Shown: positions 1 through 4,152, counted from the stretch's first letter. The stretch is 5,865 bases of DNA from an archaeon (GCA_030699005.1 JAUYLQ010000044.1:1-5865); one strand, 5' to 3'. Notes: generated by a model from the sequence alone, not told the origin. Translations and numbers: made by a program.

Positions 1-251
1 CAGCCAGGGCAGGCAAGGGAGTAATAAACTTAAAAGTAACTGAAAAAACAGGTGAAGTTGTTAATGCAATTTCAGTGAATGACAGTGATTCAATTATTAT
101 AACAACCGCAAAAGGCCAGGTTATAAGAATGAGCTTAAAGAATATCCGAGTTATGGGCCGGGCTGCCCAGGGTGTTCGGGTTGTTAAGATGCATGATGAA
201 GATTATGTAACTGATGTTGTCAAGGTTCATGATGAGGAAGAGGTCATTTAA
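1..251 (+). CDS. gyrA: DNA gyrase subunit A, C-terminal end (5' truncated by the window edge)
   Basis: The frame opening at position 3 reads 82 codons to TAA at 249-251. It matches the last blades of the GyrA C-terminal beta-pinwheel, which wraps DNA so that gyrase introduces negative supercoils using ATP supplied by GyrB. Visible hallmarks are RAGKGVINLKV near the start, TAKGQVIRMSLKNIRVMGR in the middle and AAQGVRVVKM near the end, the repeating blade pattern of the GyrA C-terminal domain. The protein ends in a short acidic tail (HDEEEVI), a common place for a regulatory acidic tail in GyrA. The GyrA-box (QRRGGKG) and catalytic tyrosine lie outside the window, so a ParC-like paralogue is not formally excluded, but the blade motifs favour GyrA. 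Archaeal gyrases are thought to have been acquired from bacteria. The gene is convergent with the tRNA-Trp on the other strand. Confidence 0.9.
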   Translation, partial: ARAGKGVINLKVTEKTGEVVNAISVNDSDSIIITTAKGQVIRMSLKNIRVMGRAAQGVRVVKMHDEDYVTDVVKVHDEEEVI

Positions 252-283
252 GAAATTTTTAATTACGAGAATATTTTGGGATA

Positions 284-354
284 TGGGCCTGGAGGGAATT
301 GAACCCCCTTCTTCAGCTCTGGAGGCTGACATAATACCGGTATACTACAGACCC
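284..354 (-). tRNA. trnW: tRNA-Trp (anticodon CCA), intronless, no encoded CCA end
   Basis: Read on the minus strand, the acceptor arm GGGTCTG (354-348) pairs with CAGGCCC (291-285), with one G-U pair. The D arm is weak: a GTAT/TTAT stem with a G-U and a U-U, and the D-loop carries the GG pair. The anticodon arm is perfect, TCAGC/GCTGA around the loop CTCCAGA, and the anticodon CCA at 322-320 reads UGG. The variable loop is four bases. The T arm is GGGGG-TTCAATT-CCCTC with one G-U. Position 73 is A, as in archaeal and eukaryotic tRNA-Trp, and no CCA is encoded, so it must be added by nucleotidyltransferase. Many archaeal tRNA-Trp genes carry an intron in the anticodon loop; this one does not. 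It begins about 40 bp after the dim1 stop on the same strand and may be cotranscribed with it. Confidence 0.95.
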
Positions 355-394
355 GTTAGAAATGTATTGAATTTTAGGTTTTTAATGATTTTGC

Positions 395-1138
395 TTACAA
401 AAAATCCTTTAATTTATTCTTAAGTTTTTCGATAAACTTTCCTGAAAGTGTTTTAGTGGATTTGTTTAAGGTTTCAATGTTAAGGTTCATTTCTTCAATC
501 ATCTTTCTAACCTCTCTTTTCGTTTTTCCATAATTCTGGAGGGTTTTAATGATTGCATTTTTTGTTTTTGATTCTTTCTCCAAAATTGACTGAAGAACAA
601 GTTCAATTTCAGACGGTTTTTTTCTTTTTAATTGAATAAGGTATGAGTTTACTCTTGGAGATGGTGTGAACTTTTCTTTATCAATTTTCTCTATAAAGTT
701 TACATTGAAGTAAAGGGCAGTAATAAGGCCGATTTTTGTTTCTTTTTTCTTTAAAATTGATGCAAATTTTTCTCCGATAATTAAAGTAAGCTCTTTTATT
801 TCATCTTTTATTGCTTTCATAATAACAGGTTCAGAGAGTGAATAAGGAATATTTGAAACAATTTTGTTTCTGTTTTTCCATGAATATTTAAGTGCATTAT
901 CATAAATGAATTTGGTATTGTTTAATTTTAGATTCTCAAGTATTGGCTTAAAAGAATTGTCAGTTTCATATGAGACAAGAGAATTTACCTTTGGAGAGAT
1001 TAACCGGGTTAACCTTCCATCCCCTGCCCCAATCTCAATTACGTTATCAGTTTTTTTCAAATTTGCGTATCTTATTTCTTTTTCTAAGATTTTTTTGTTT
1101 TTCAAAAAGTGCTGTTGTTTTTCTGAAGACGGTTCCAT
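395..1138 (-). CDS. ksgA: 16S rRNA dimethyladenosine transferase (KsgA/Dim1 family)
   Basis: This 247-residue protein should transfer four methyl groups from S-adenosylmethionine to two adjacent adenosines in the 3'-terminal helix 45 loop of 16S rRNA, a late step and checkpoint in small-subunit assembly. Family signatures are QHFL near the N-terminus (residues 9-12, with Q in place of the usual Gly of GQHFL), motif I VIEIGAGDGRLT (33-44, SAM binding), an acidic residue after strand 2 (E58), D80 in the place of the adenine-binding acidic residue, and motif IV NIPYSLSEP (96-104, catalytic N-[IL]-P-Y). The FTPSPRVNS segment is also typical. At 247 residues it is slightly shorter than the usual 260-280. 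The ATG at 1138 lies about 25 bp from an AT-rich TATA-like box and leaves QHFL close to the N-terminus, supporting a leaderless start. It diverges from the PIN-domain gene and precedes tRNA-Trp. Confidence 0.95.
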   Translation of the reverse strand: MEPSSEKQQHFLKNKKILEKEIRYANLKKTDNVIEIGAGDGRLTRLISPKVNSLVSYETDNSFKPILENLKLNNTKFIYDNALKYSWKNRNKIVSNIPYSLSEPVIMKAIKDEIKELTLIIGEKFASILKKKETKIGLITALYFNVNFIEKIDKEKFTPSPRVNSYLIQLKRKKPSEIELVLQSILEKESKTKNAIIKTLQNYGKTKREVRKMIEEMNLNIETLNKSTKTLSGKFIEKLKNKLKDFL

Positions 1139-1154
1139 ATCTTAGAGATGAATG

Positions 1155-1167
1155 TTTAAATTAAAAA
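1155..1167 (-). promoter_or_regulatory. TATA-like box for ksgA/dim1
   Basis: The minus strand reads TTTTTAATTTAAA here, centred roughly 23 bp upstream of the ksgA ATG at 1138. This spacing is what a leaderless archaeal transcript needs. It is inferred from position and composition only; the whole divergent intergenic region is 85 bp. Confidence 0.55.
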
Positions 1168-1193
1168 CTTTCCCATGTTTCCCTTTTAATTAA

Positions 1194-1202
1194 TTTTTTA
1201 TA
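1194..1202 (+). promoter_or_regulatory. TATA-like box for the PIN-domain gene
   Basis: TTTTTTATA is centred 26 bp upstream of the ATG at 1224, the expected distance for transcription starting at or next to the first base of the start codon. No Shine-Dalgarno sequence is visible before the ATG. The box is about 30 bp from the opposing ksgA box, so the two promoters share one short region. Confidence 0.6.
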
Positions 1203-1223
1203 CCTAGTTTACTGATTCATAGT

Positions 1224-1595
1224 ATGGCAAAAGTAATCTTGGACACCAGTTTTATTCTGTCTTGCGTTAGGAACAAACTTGACTTTTATGAGGAGTTAGC
1301 TGATTTGGGACACCTGGTTTTGATTCCAAACGAAGTTCTTAATGAATTGAAAAGAATAGGAAATTCATCAAAGTCTCTTAAAGTAAAAGATGAGACAAAA
1401 TTAGCTTTAAAGATGATTCTGTCGGGGAATTACGAAGAAGTTAGTTGTCCCGGGAAATATGTGGATTCAGGAATAAAAAACTATCTTGACTTGCATTTAG
1501 AGATTTTTCTTGCAAGTGTCGACCGTGAACTTAGGAAGTCAGTTAGAAACAGGAAGATTGTGATAAGAAATAAAAAGAAGCTTGAATTGCAGTGA
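1224..1595 (+). CDS. Fcf1/Utp24-like PIN-domain ribonuclease (COG1412-type)
   Basis: The 123-residue protein is a single PIN domain, a metal-dependent RNase H-like nuclease fold. The four expected acidic positions are present: D7 in VILDTSF, E41 in VLNEL, D81 in YVDSGI and D100 in ASVDREL. The end, DRELRKSVRNRKIVIRNKKKLEL, resembles the archaeal relatives of eukaryotic Fcf1/Utp24, which cuts pre-18S rRNA at early processing sites, more than VapC toxins. No antitoxin gene is next to it, and archaeal Fcf1-like genes commonly sit beside rpo7/spt4 as here. The motif ahead of D100 is SVD where T/S-N-D is usual, a small deviation that may not matter. A role in pre-16S processing is inferred from homology and neighbours; archaeal substrates are poorly defined. 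A T6 run at 1613-1618 follows the gene. Confidence 0.85.
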   Translation: MAKVILDTSFILSCVRNKLDFYEELADLGHLVLIPNEVLNELKRIGNSSKSLKVKDETKLALKMILSGNYEEVSCPGKYVDSGIKNYLDLHLEIFLASVDRELRKSVRNRKIVIRNKKKLELQ

Positions 1596-1612
1596 ATATG
1601 GAATGTTCTCCC

Positions 1613-1618
1613 TTTTTT
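1613..1618 (+). terminator. Oligo-T run after the PIN-domain gene
   Basis: CCTTTTTTAG lies 17 bp after the TGA of the PIN gene and just before the rpo7 TATA box. Archaeal RNA polymerase can terminate at U-runs without a hairpin, so partial termination here could separate the PIN gene from the rpo7 operon. Confidence 0.35.
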
Positions 1619-1625
1619 AGGAAAA

Positions 1626-1635
1626 GCTTTAAAAA
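1626..1635 (+). promoter_or_regulatory. TATA-like box for the rpo7-spt4-rps24e-rps27ae operon
   Basis: GCTTTAAAAA lies so that a start about 26 bp downstream would fall near 1657, giving a leader of only a few bases before the ATG at 1664. GCTTTAAA occurs again at 1645-1652, but a start driven by that copy would fall inside the coding region, so the first copy is preferred. A 7-bp inverted repeat at 1633-1649 lies between the box and the start codon. Confidence 0.55.
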
Positions 1636-1663
1636 GCAATTTTTGCTTTAAATTTCGATTAAA

Positions 1664-2284
1664 ATGTTTTATATTGCAGAAGTTGAAGACTATGTAAGGG
1701 TGGCTCCGAAGCTCTTTGGTTTGCCTACTTCAGAATCAGTCAGAGAGCAACTTGATGAAACTTATGCGGATTATTATGAAAAAGAACTTGGAAAAGTTGT
1801 TTCAGTTATTGATGTTCTAAATGTTGGAGACGGGGTTATAATTCCCGGTGATGGTGCAGCTTATTACAAATGTGTGTTTAAACTTCTTGTATGGAAACCA
1901 GAACTTCAGGAACTGGTATACGGGAAAGTTTCAGAAATAACAAATTTTGGGGCTTTTATCGATTTGGGTGTCATGAGGGGAATGATACACATAAGTCAGA
2001 CCATGGAAGATTATGTTAGCTTTAGCGATTCAGGCTCTCTTTCAGGAAAATCAAGCGGAAGAGTTTTGAAAGAAAATGACCTTTGTGTTGCAAGGGTTGT
2101 TGCAATCTCTCACAAAGGTGGAGAACCAAAAATAGGTCTTACTATGAGGCAGGTTGGCCTTGGAAAACTCGAATGGATAAAAGAAGAAAAAGCAAAAAAA
2201 GATGCTGACAATAAAAAGGCATTAAAGAAAGAAGTTTCAAAAGAGGGAAAAGCGGGGAAGGCTAAAGGGGGAAAGAAAAAGTAA
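1664..2284 (+). CDS. rpo7: DNA-directed RNA polymerase subunit Rpo7 (RpoE', stalk subunit)
   Basis: Rpo7 forms the RNA polymerase stalk together with Rpo4; it helps open-complex formation and binds emerging RNA. The N-terminal tip domain starts FYIAEVEDYVRVAPKLFG (residues 2-19), and the conserved IIPGDGAAYYKCVFKLLVWKPELQE follows at about 59-83. An S1/OB RNA-binding domain occupies about 84-162 (GKVSEITNFGAFIDLG, GMIHISQTMEDYV), and KIGLTMRQVGLGKLEWI (156-172) is the usual end. The protein is 206 residues against about 180-190 in most archaea; the extra 30 or so form a Lys-rich, probably disordered tail from about 173. It heads a packed cluster: its TAA is followed directly by the ATG of spt4. 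Rpo4 is not in the window. Confidence 0.96.
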   Translation: MFYIAEVEDYVRVAPKLFGLPTSESVREQLDETYADYYEKELGKVVSVIDVLNVGDGVIIPGDGAAYYKCVFKLLVWKPELQELVYGKVSEITNFGAFIDLGVMRGMIHISQTMEDYVSFSDSGSLSGKSSGRVLKENDLCVARVVAISHKGGEPKIGLTMRQVGLGKLEWIKEEKAKKDADNKKALKKEVSKEGKAGKAKGGKKK

Positions 2285-2479
2285 ATGGCAAAAGTAAAAA
2301 CAAAAGCATGTAAAATCTGCAAGACAATTTATGAGTCAGACAAATGTCCAAAATGCGGTTCGAAAGAGTTCACTGATTCATTCAAAGGAAAAATATACGT
2401 GTTAAACCATGAAAAGTCAGAAATAGCAAAGAACATAAATTTAAACTCAAATGGGGAGTTTGCAATAAAAACAAGATAA
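2285..2479 (+). CDS. spt4: Transcription elongation factor Spt4 (RpoE'', Rpo-associated zinc protein)
   Basis: This 64-residue protein is of full family length. Spt4 binds the NGN domain of Spt5, and the pair clamps RNA polymerase for processive elongation. Four cysteines, C9-x2-C12 and C21-x2-C24 (KACKIC and KCPKCGS), form the zinc site. The core YVLNHEKSEIAKN with a following GEFAIKTR end is characteristic, as in DPxxSEIAKxL...GxYAL of other archaea. The ATG follows the rpo7 stop with no gap, and the stop overlaps the rps24e start by one base (TAATG), so translation is probably coupled. The partner spt5 is not in the window. Confidence 0.95.
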   Translation: MAKVKTKACKICKTIYESDKCPKCGSKEFTDSFKGKIYVLNHEKSEIAKNINLNSNGEFAIKTR

Positions 2480-2874
2480 TGATAACAGAAATAAAAAAGA
2501 TTTCAGAGAAGGAGAACCCTTTATTTTCAAGAAAAGAATTTCATTTTGAAATAAAATCCAGTGTGACTCCGAGTCATGAGGAGCTTAAACAAGTTTTATC
2601 TGAAAAATTTTCTTTAAATCCAAGTTTGATAAGAACTCAAAAAATCTCAGGAAAATATGGGACAACTGTCTTTGATGCGGATGTTCATGTTTACTCCTCA
2701 AAAAAAGAGTTTGACAGGGTTGTTAAGAAGACAAAGCAGGAGAAAGAAAAAGAAAAGAAGGCTCTTGAAGAAAAATTGAATTCCGAAGCCGAAGCAAAAA
2801 AGGCAGCAAAGGAAGCAAAAAAAGCCGAATCTGAAAAAAGTACTGAAGTTAAGGATAAGGAGGAAGCTCTATAA
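2479..2874 (+). CDS. rps24e: Small-subunit ribosomal protein S24e (eS24) with long charged tail
   Basis: Residues 1-82 form the eS24 domain: an ENPLFSRKEFHFEI strand region (12-25), a PSHEELKQVLSEKF helix (31-44), then LIRTQKISGKYGTTVFDADVHVYSSKKEFDRV (50-81), matching the usual I-x-x-x-x-x-x-G-x-x-x-x-x-A-x-V-Y pattern. eS24 binds 16S rRNA in the small subunit. Archaeal eS24 is normally about 100 residues. Here residues 83-131 add a Lys/Glu/Ala-rich helix of coiled-coil character that runs to the end. The gene overlaps its neighbours by one base on each side (TAATG), consistent with a single operon and coupled translation. The dephospho-CoA kinase gene often placed just before rps24e in archaea is missing. 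Confidence 0.93.
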   Translation: MITEIKKISEKENPLFSRKEFHFEIKSSVTPSHEELKQVLSEKFSLNPSLIRTQKISGKYGTTVFDADVHVYSSKKEFDRVVKKTKQEKEKEKKALEEKLNSEAEAKKAAKEAKKAESEKSTEVKDKEEAL

Positions 2875-3107
2875 TGGGAAAAAAGAAGATTGTAAAGAAA
2901 GGAAAGAAGCCCCACAAGAATCAGCCAACTTCAAAAAAATACTCTAAATACAAAATTTCTGGTGACAAAGTCACAAGAGAGAGATTCTGTCCAAGATGCG
3001 GTCCCGGTATTTTTTTAATGAAGGGGAAAGGAAGACTCTATTGCGGGAAGTGTCATTATGCCGAATTTGGAGACTCTTCTTCTGAAGAAAAAGGGAAAAA
3101 GAAATAA
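2874..3107 (+). CDS. rps27ae: Small-subunit ribosomal protein S27ae (eS31), zinc finger, with charged extensions
   Basis: The zinc-ribbon core is clear: KYSKYKISGDKVTRERFCPRCGPGIFLM and RLYCGKCHYAEF, with C39, C42, C57 and C60 as the zinc ligands. eS31 sits on the small-subunit head; in eukaryotes it is made as a ubiquitin fusion, but archaeal copies such as this one lack ubiquitin. The 77-residue product is longer than the usual 50-65, with a Lys-rich N-terminus (1-25) and an acidic-then-basic end (SSSEEKGKKK). The start overlaps the rps24e stop (TAATG). In many archaea the Kae1/Bud32 gene follows; here the next gene is convergent and starts its stop codon only 3 bp away. Confidence 0.94.
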   Translation: MGKKKIVKKGKKPHKNQPTSKKYSKYKISGDKVTRERFCPRCGPGIFLMKGKGRLYCGKCHYAEFGDSSSEEKGKKK

Positions 3108-3110
3108 TCT

Positions 3111-3380
3111 TTAATAATCAAGTGCAATCACTTCTGCATTTTCAATGTTTCTGAGGATATTGTAATACATTTCATTAATGTCAGTTGTAGGTTCACATTT
3201 ATTATATTTTTTTGTAACAAATCTTTTTATTTTTTCCTTTATTCTCTCAGAATTTTTGTTTCCATTGCTGTCGGAAAGGTAATTTATAATTGGATTCTTC
3301 CCTTTAGAAATGAATTCCCACCTTTCAAAAACTGTAAATGTCCCTTTAATCTCGGTAACAAGAAGTTCTATATTTTCCAT
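3111..3380 (-). CDS. Uncharacterised 89-residue soluble protein
   Basis: I do not recognise the family. The product starts MENIELLVTEIKGTF, has a central polar, glycine/asparagine-rich turn (SDSNGNKNS, about 36-44), a basic helix (RIKEKIKRFVTKKYN, 46-60) and a C-terminal segment with NILRNIENAEVIALDY. There is no signal peptide or membrane segment, and only one cysteine. Three things support a real gene: the ATG at 3380 lies about 25 bp from a good TATA box (CCTTAAATAT on the minus strand), a hairpin separates it from the upstream gene, and it fills the space up to the convergent rps27ae stop. The mixed alpha/beta composition suggests a small folded domain; function unknown. Confidence 0.6.
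   Translation of the reverse strand: MENIELLVTEIKGTFTVFERWEFISKGKNPIINYLSDSNGNKNSERIKEKIKRFVTKKYNKCEPTTDINEMYYNILRNIENAEVIALDY
3207..3235 (+). terminator. T-rich cluster that could terminate the rps27ae operon
   Basis: On the plus strand there are a T7 run (3207-3213), a T5 run (3224-3228) and a T6 run (3230-3235), about 100 bp past the rps27ae stop. They lie inside the convergent small gene. Archaeal polymerase stops at such U-rich clusters, so the operon's 3' end may lie here. The runs could equally be just Lys codons of the antisense gene. Confidence 0.3.
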
Positions 3381-3400
3381 TATTTTTAGAAGATGCCGGA

Positions 3401-3410
3401 ATATTTAAGG
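3401..3410 (-). promoter_or_regulatory. TATA box for the 89-residue protein gene
   Basis: The minus strand reads CCTTAAATAT, close to the archaeal TATA consensus, centred about 25 bp from the ATG at 3380. It implies a leaderless transcript independent of the upstream membrane-protein gene. Confidence 0.6.
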
Positions 3411-3414
3411 ATTA

Positions 3415-3442
3415 GGGTTTTTTCGCTTATTCTAAAAAACCT
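3415..3442 (-). terminator. Hairpin with internal T-run after the DUF4870-like gene
   Basis: On the minus strand AGGTTTTTT (3442-3434) is complementary to AAAAAACCC (3423-3415), a 9-bp stem with one G-U pair and a 10-base loop. It starts inside the TGA stop at 3444-3442. The U6 run in the 5' arm would itself be a termination signal for archaeal polymerase. The next gene's TATA box follows directly. Confidence 0.5.
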
Positions 3443-3777
3443 CAAAAAGTAAGATATCTTTCTGCAAATTGCCCTATAACCGGAATTTTTTCTTTTTTTG
3501 AGTTTATGGCATTAATTAGCCCAATTATCCAGAGTACAAATAGAGCTAATTGAATTATCCATGCAAAAACTCTGAAAAAACCGAATGAAAAAAAGGTAAT
3601 CCATCCCAAAAGGATTCCCAAAACAACACTAAAAATTAAGAGATTCAATGCCTGCTTAACATGGAACTTTGTAAATTCACTTTTCCTTACTTTTTCATCT
3701 GCAAAATACCATATAATTCCTATTATAAAATAACTCAGAATTGAGGACATTCTCTCAGTGTCATCTTTTTTTGCCAT
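3442..3777 (-). CDS. Small three-helix membrane protein, DUF4870/Tic20-like
   Basis: The 111-residue product has predicted membrane helices at about 12-26, 42-62 and 70-91. Between the first two is the motif FTKFHVKQALNLL (35-47), resembling the FxRFHAxQ[GA]L signature of DUF4870/Tic20-like proteins. The end, LFVLWIIGLINAINSKKEKIPVIGQFAERY, matches the usual GxxxAxxGxxxxxPxIG close of that family. Biochemical function in prokaryotes is unknown; the chloroplast relative Tic20 is a protein-import channel component, but no transport role should be assumed here. The ATG at 3777 has weak TATA-like sequences at about 3798-3806 and a better one at 3811-3818. The non-coding structured region lies directly upstream. 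Confidence 0.75.
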   Translation of the reverse strand: MAKKDDTERMSSILSYFIIGIIWYFADEKVRKSEFTKFHVKQALNLLIFSVVLGILLGWITFFSFGFFRVFAWIIQLALFVLWIIGLINAINSKKEKIPVIGQFAERYLTF

Positions 3778-3810
3778 TTTATGCTGTTAAGAACCAAAAA
3801 TTTATTCCGT

Positions 3811-3818
3811 TATATACT
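3811..3818 (-). promoter_or_regulatory. Possible TATA box for the DUF4870-like gene
   Basis: The minus strand reads AGTATATA, which would place transcription start at about 3788 and give a leader of roughly 10 bases before the ATG at 3777. If it is used, the membrane-protein gene does not depend on read-through from the non-coding region upstream. Confidence 0.4.
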
Positions 3819-3838
3819 TATGCTGTCAAAATTTAACA

Positions 3839-3876
3839 TAAAAATGAGCAAGTAAAAAGAGTTTTTCTTGGCTCAT
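3839..3876 (-). terminator. Hairpin plus T5 run ending the candidate RNA
   Basis: On the minus strand ATGAGC (3876-3871) pairs with GCTCAT (3849-3844), and AAG with CTT after a one-base bulge; an inner AAAA/TTTT stem closes a three-to-five-base loop. The stem is followed directly by TTTTT (3843-3839). The T-run is only on the minus-strand side, which is the main reason for choosing this strand. Archaea do not need a hairpin to terminate, but the U-run alone could act. Confidence 0.45.
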
Positions 3877-3954
3877 AAAAAGAGTTTGCAATCTTGACAA
3901 GTGTTAAATAAAATCACTAGTCACCTTTTGATTTGATTTACTAAACTCTTTTTA
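3853..3954. repeat. Three copies of the 12-mer TAAAAAGAGTTT (two direct, one inverted)
   Basis: TAAAAAGAGTTT occurs exactly at 3853-3864 and 3876-3887 on plus and as its reverse complement at 3943-3954. In RNA from either strand the inverted copy can pair with one or the other direct copy over 12 bp, but not both at once. As DNA the copies could instead be binding sites for a regulator. Confidence 0.85.
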
Positions 3955-3960
3955 GCCTAC

Positions 3961-3970
3961 TTCTATAGAA
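3961..3970. repeat. 10-bp perfect palindrome TTCTATAGAA
   Basis: TTCTATAGAA equals its own reverse complement. It lies between the outer stem (3978-4033) and the repeat-bounded stem (3876-3954) of the candidate RNA. A dimeric protein could bind it, but a palindrome of this length can also occur by chance in AT-rich DNA. Confidence 0.5.
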
Positions 3971-4067
3971 TATAAAACCTAGGAGATTCTCCAAAGCTAA
4001 ATAAAATTAGTCAGCTCTGTGTCCTCTCCTGGGTAAAAGAGGTGATAATATTTCGATGTAACTTTAG

Positions 4068-4075
4068 TATATAAA
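4068..4075 (-). promoter_or_regulatory. TATA box (with BRE-like purines) for the candidate RNA
   Basis: The minus strand reads GAAAGATTTATATAC across 4081-4067: purine-rich BRE-like bases and then TTTATATA, one of the best archaeal promoter matches in the window. A start about 26 bp downstream falls at 4046-4043. The same sequence read on plus (TATATAAA) would start near 4098, where only a 17-codon ORF follows. Confidence 0.55.
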
Positions 4076-4143
4076 TCTTTCTATTATGTTACTCTTGTAA
4101 AATGACATGCGTTTTCGGGCGAGTGTTGAATTTTTATATTAAG

Positions 4144-4152
4144 TTTATAAAA
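4144..4152 (+). promoter_or_regulatory. TATA box for scpA
   Basis: TTTATAAAA is centred 25 bp upstream of the ATG at 4173, so scpA is probably leaderless. AGG sits three bases before the ATG, too close to act as a normal Shine-Dalgarno site. Confidence 0.6.

Larger units (their letters stand above)
3838..4046 (-). ncRNA. Candidate structured RNA or 5' leader (not a recognised family)
   Basis: No convincing ORF exists between 3778 and 4172. Read on the minus strand, a TATA box at 4068-4075 would start RNA near 4046-4043. The RNA can then form: stem D, CCCAGGAGA (4033-4025) with TCTCCTAGG (3986-3978), 9 bp with one G-U; stem B, 3954-3943 with 3887-3876, 12 perfect base pairs, extendable by AGCC/GGCT with a bulge; hairpin C within B, 3923-3915 with 3903-3895, 8 pairs and one A-A mismatch around an 11-base AU loop; and hairpin A at 3876-3844 followed by ATTTTT. 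The total is about 205 nt. It could be a free RNA ending at the T-run or the leader of the DUF4870-like gene 60 bp further on. It is a structural prediction by eye, not a homology match. Confidence 0.45.

Noticed and set aside
214..423. Short plus-strand frame crossing the gyrA end and tRNA
   Set aside because: It runs through the tRNA-Trp gene on the other strand and the gyrA 3' end in another frame; there is no independent coding evidence.
1224..1595. VapC-type toxin of a toxin-antitoxin pair
   Set aside because: No antitoxin ORF adjoins it, and the C-terminal DRELRK...KKKLEL pattern and the rpo7 neighbourhood fit the Fcf1-like family.
2110..2915. Minus-strand Phe/Ser/Ala-rich frames opposite rpo7 and rps24e
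   Set aside because: They are the antisense of Lys/Glu-rich tails and not independent genes.
3810..3876. Plus-strand RNA starting near 3840 from TTATATA at 3810-3816
   Set aside because: A start there is possible, but on plus the hairpin at 3844-3876 is followed by AAAAA, not a T-run, and no plus-strand end signal is evident. The minus-strand reading explains more.
3876..3954. MITE-like element with 12-bp terminal inverted repeats flanked by TA
   Set aside because: The flanking TA is part of the palindromic repeat itself, so it is not evidence for target duplication. A third copy outside the pair and a second hairpin fit an RNA structure at least as well, and no related element is seen in the window.
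3840..4060. RNase P RNA, SRP RNA or C/D-box sRNA in the non-coding region
   Set aside because: I looked for the RNase P conserved blocks, the SRP helix-8 tetraloop and asymmetric bulge, and paired C/D boxes on both strands. Only isolated partial resemblances (for example GTGATAA and CTGA) were found, not in proper arrangement.
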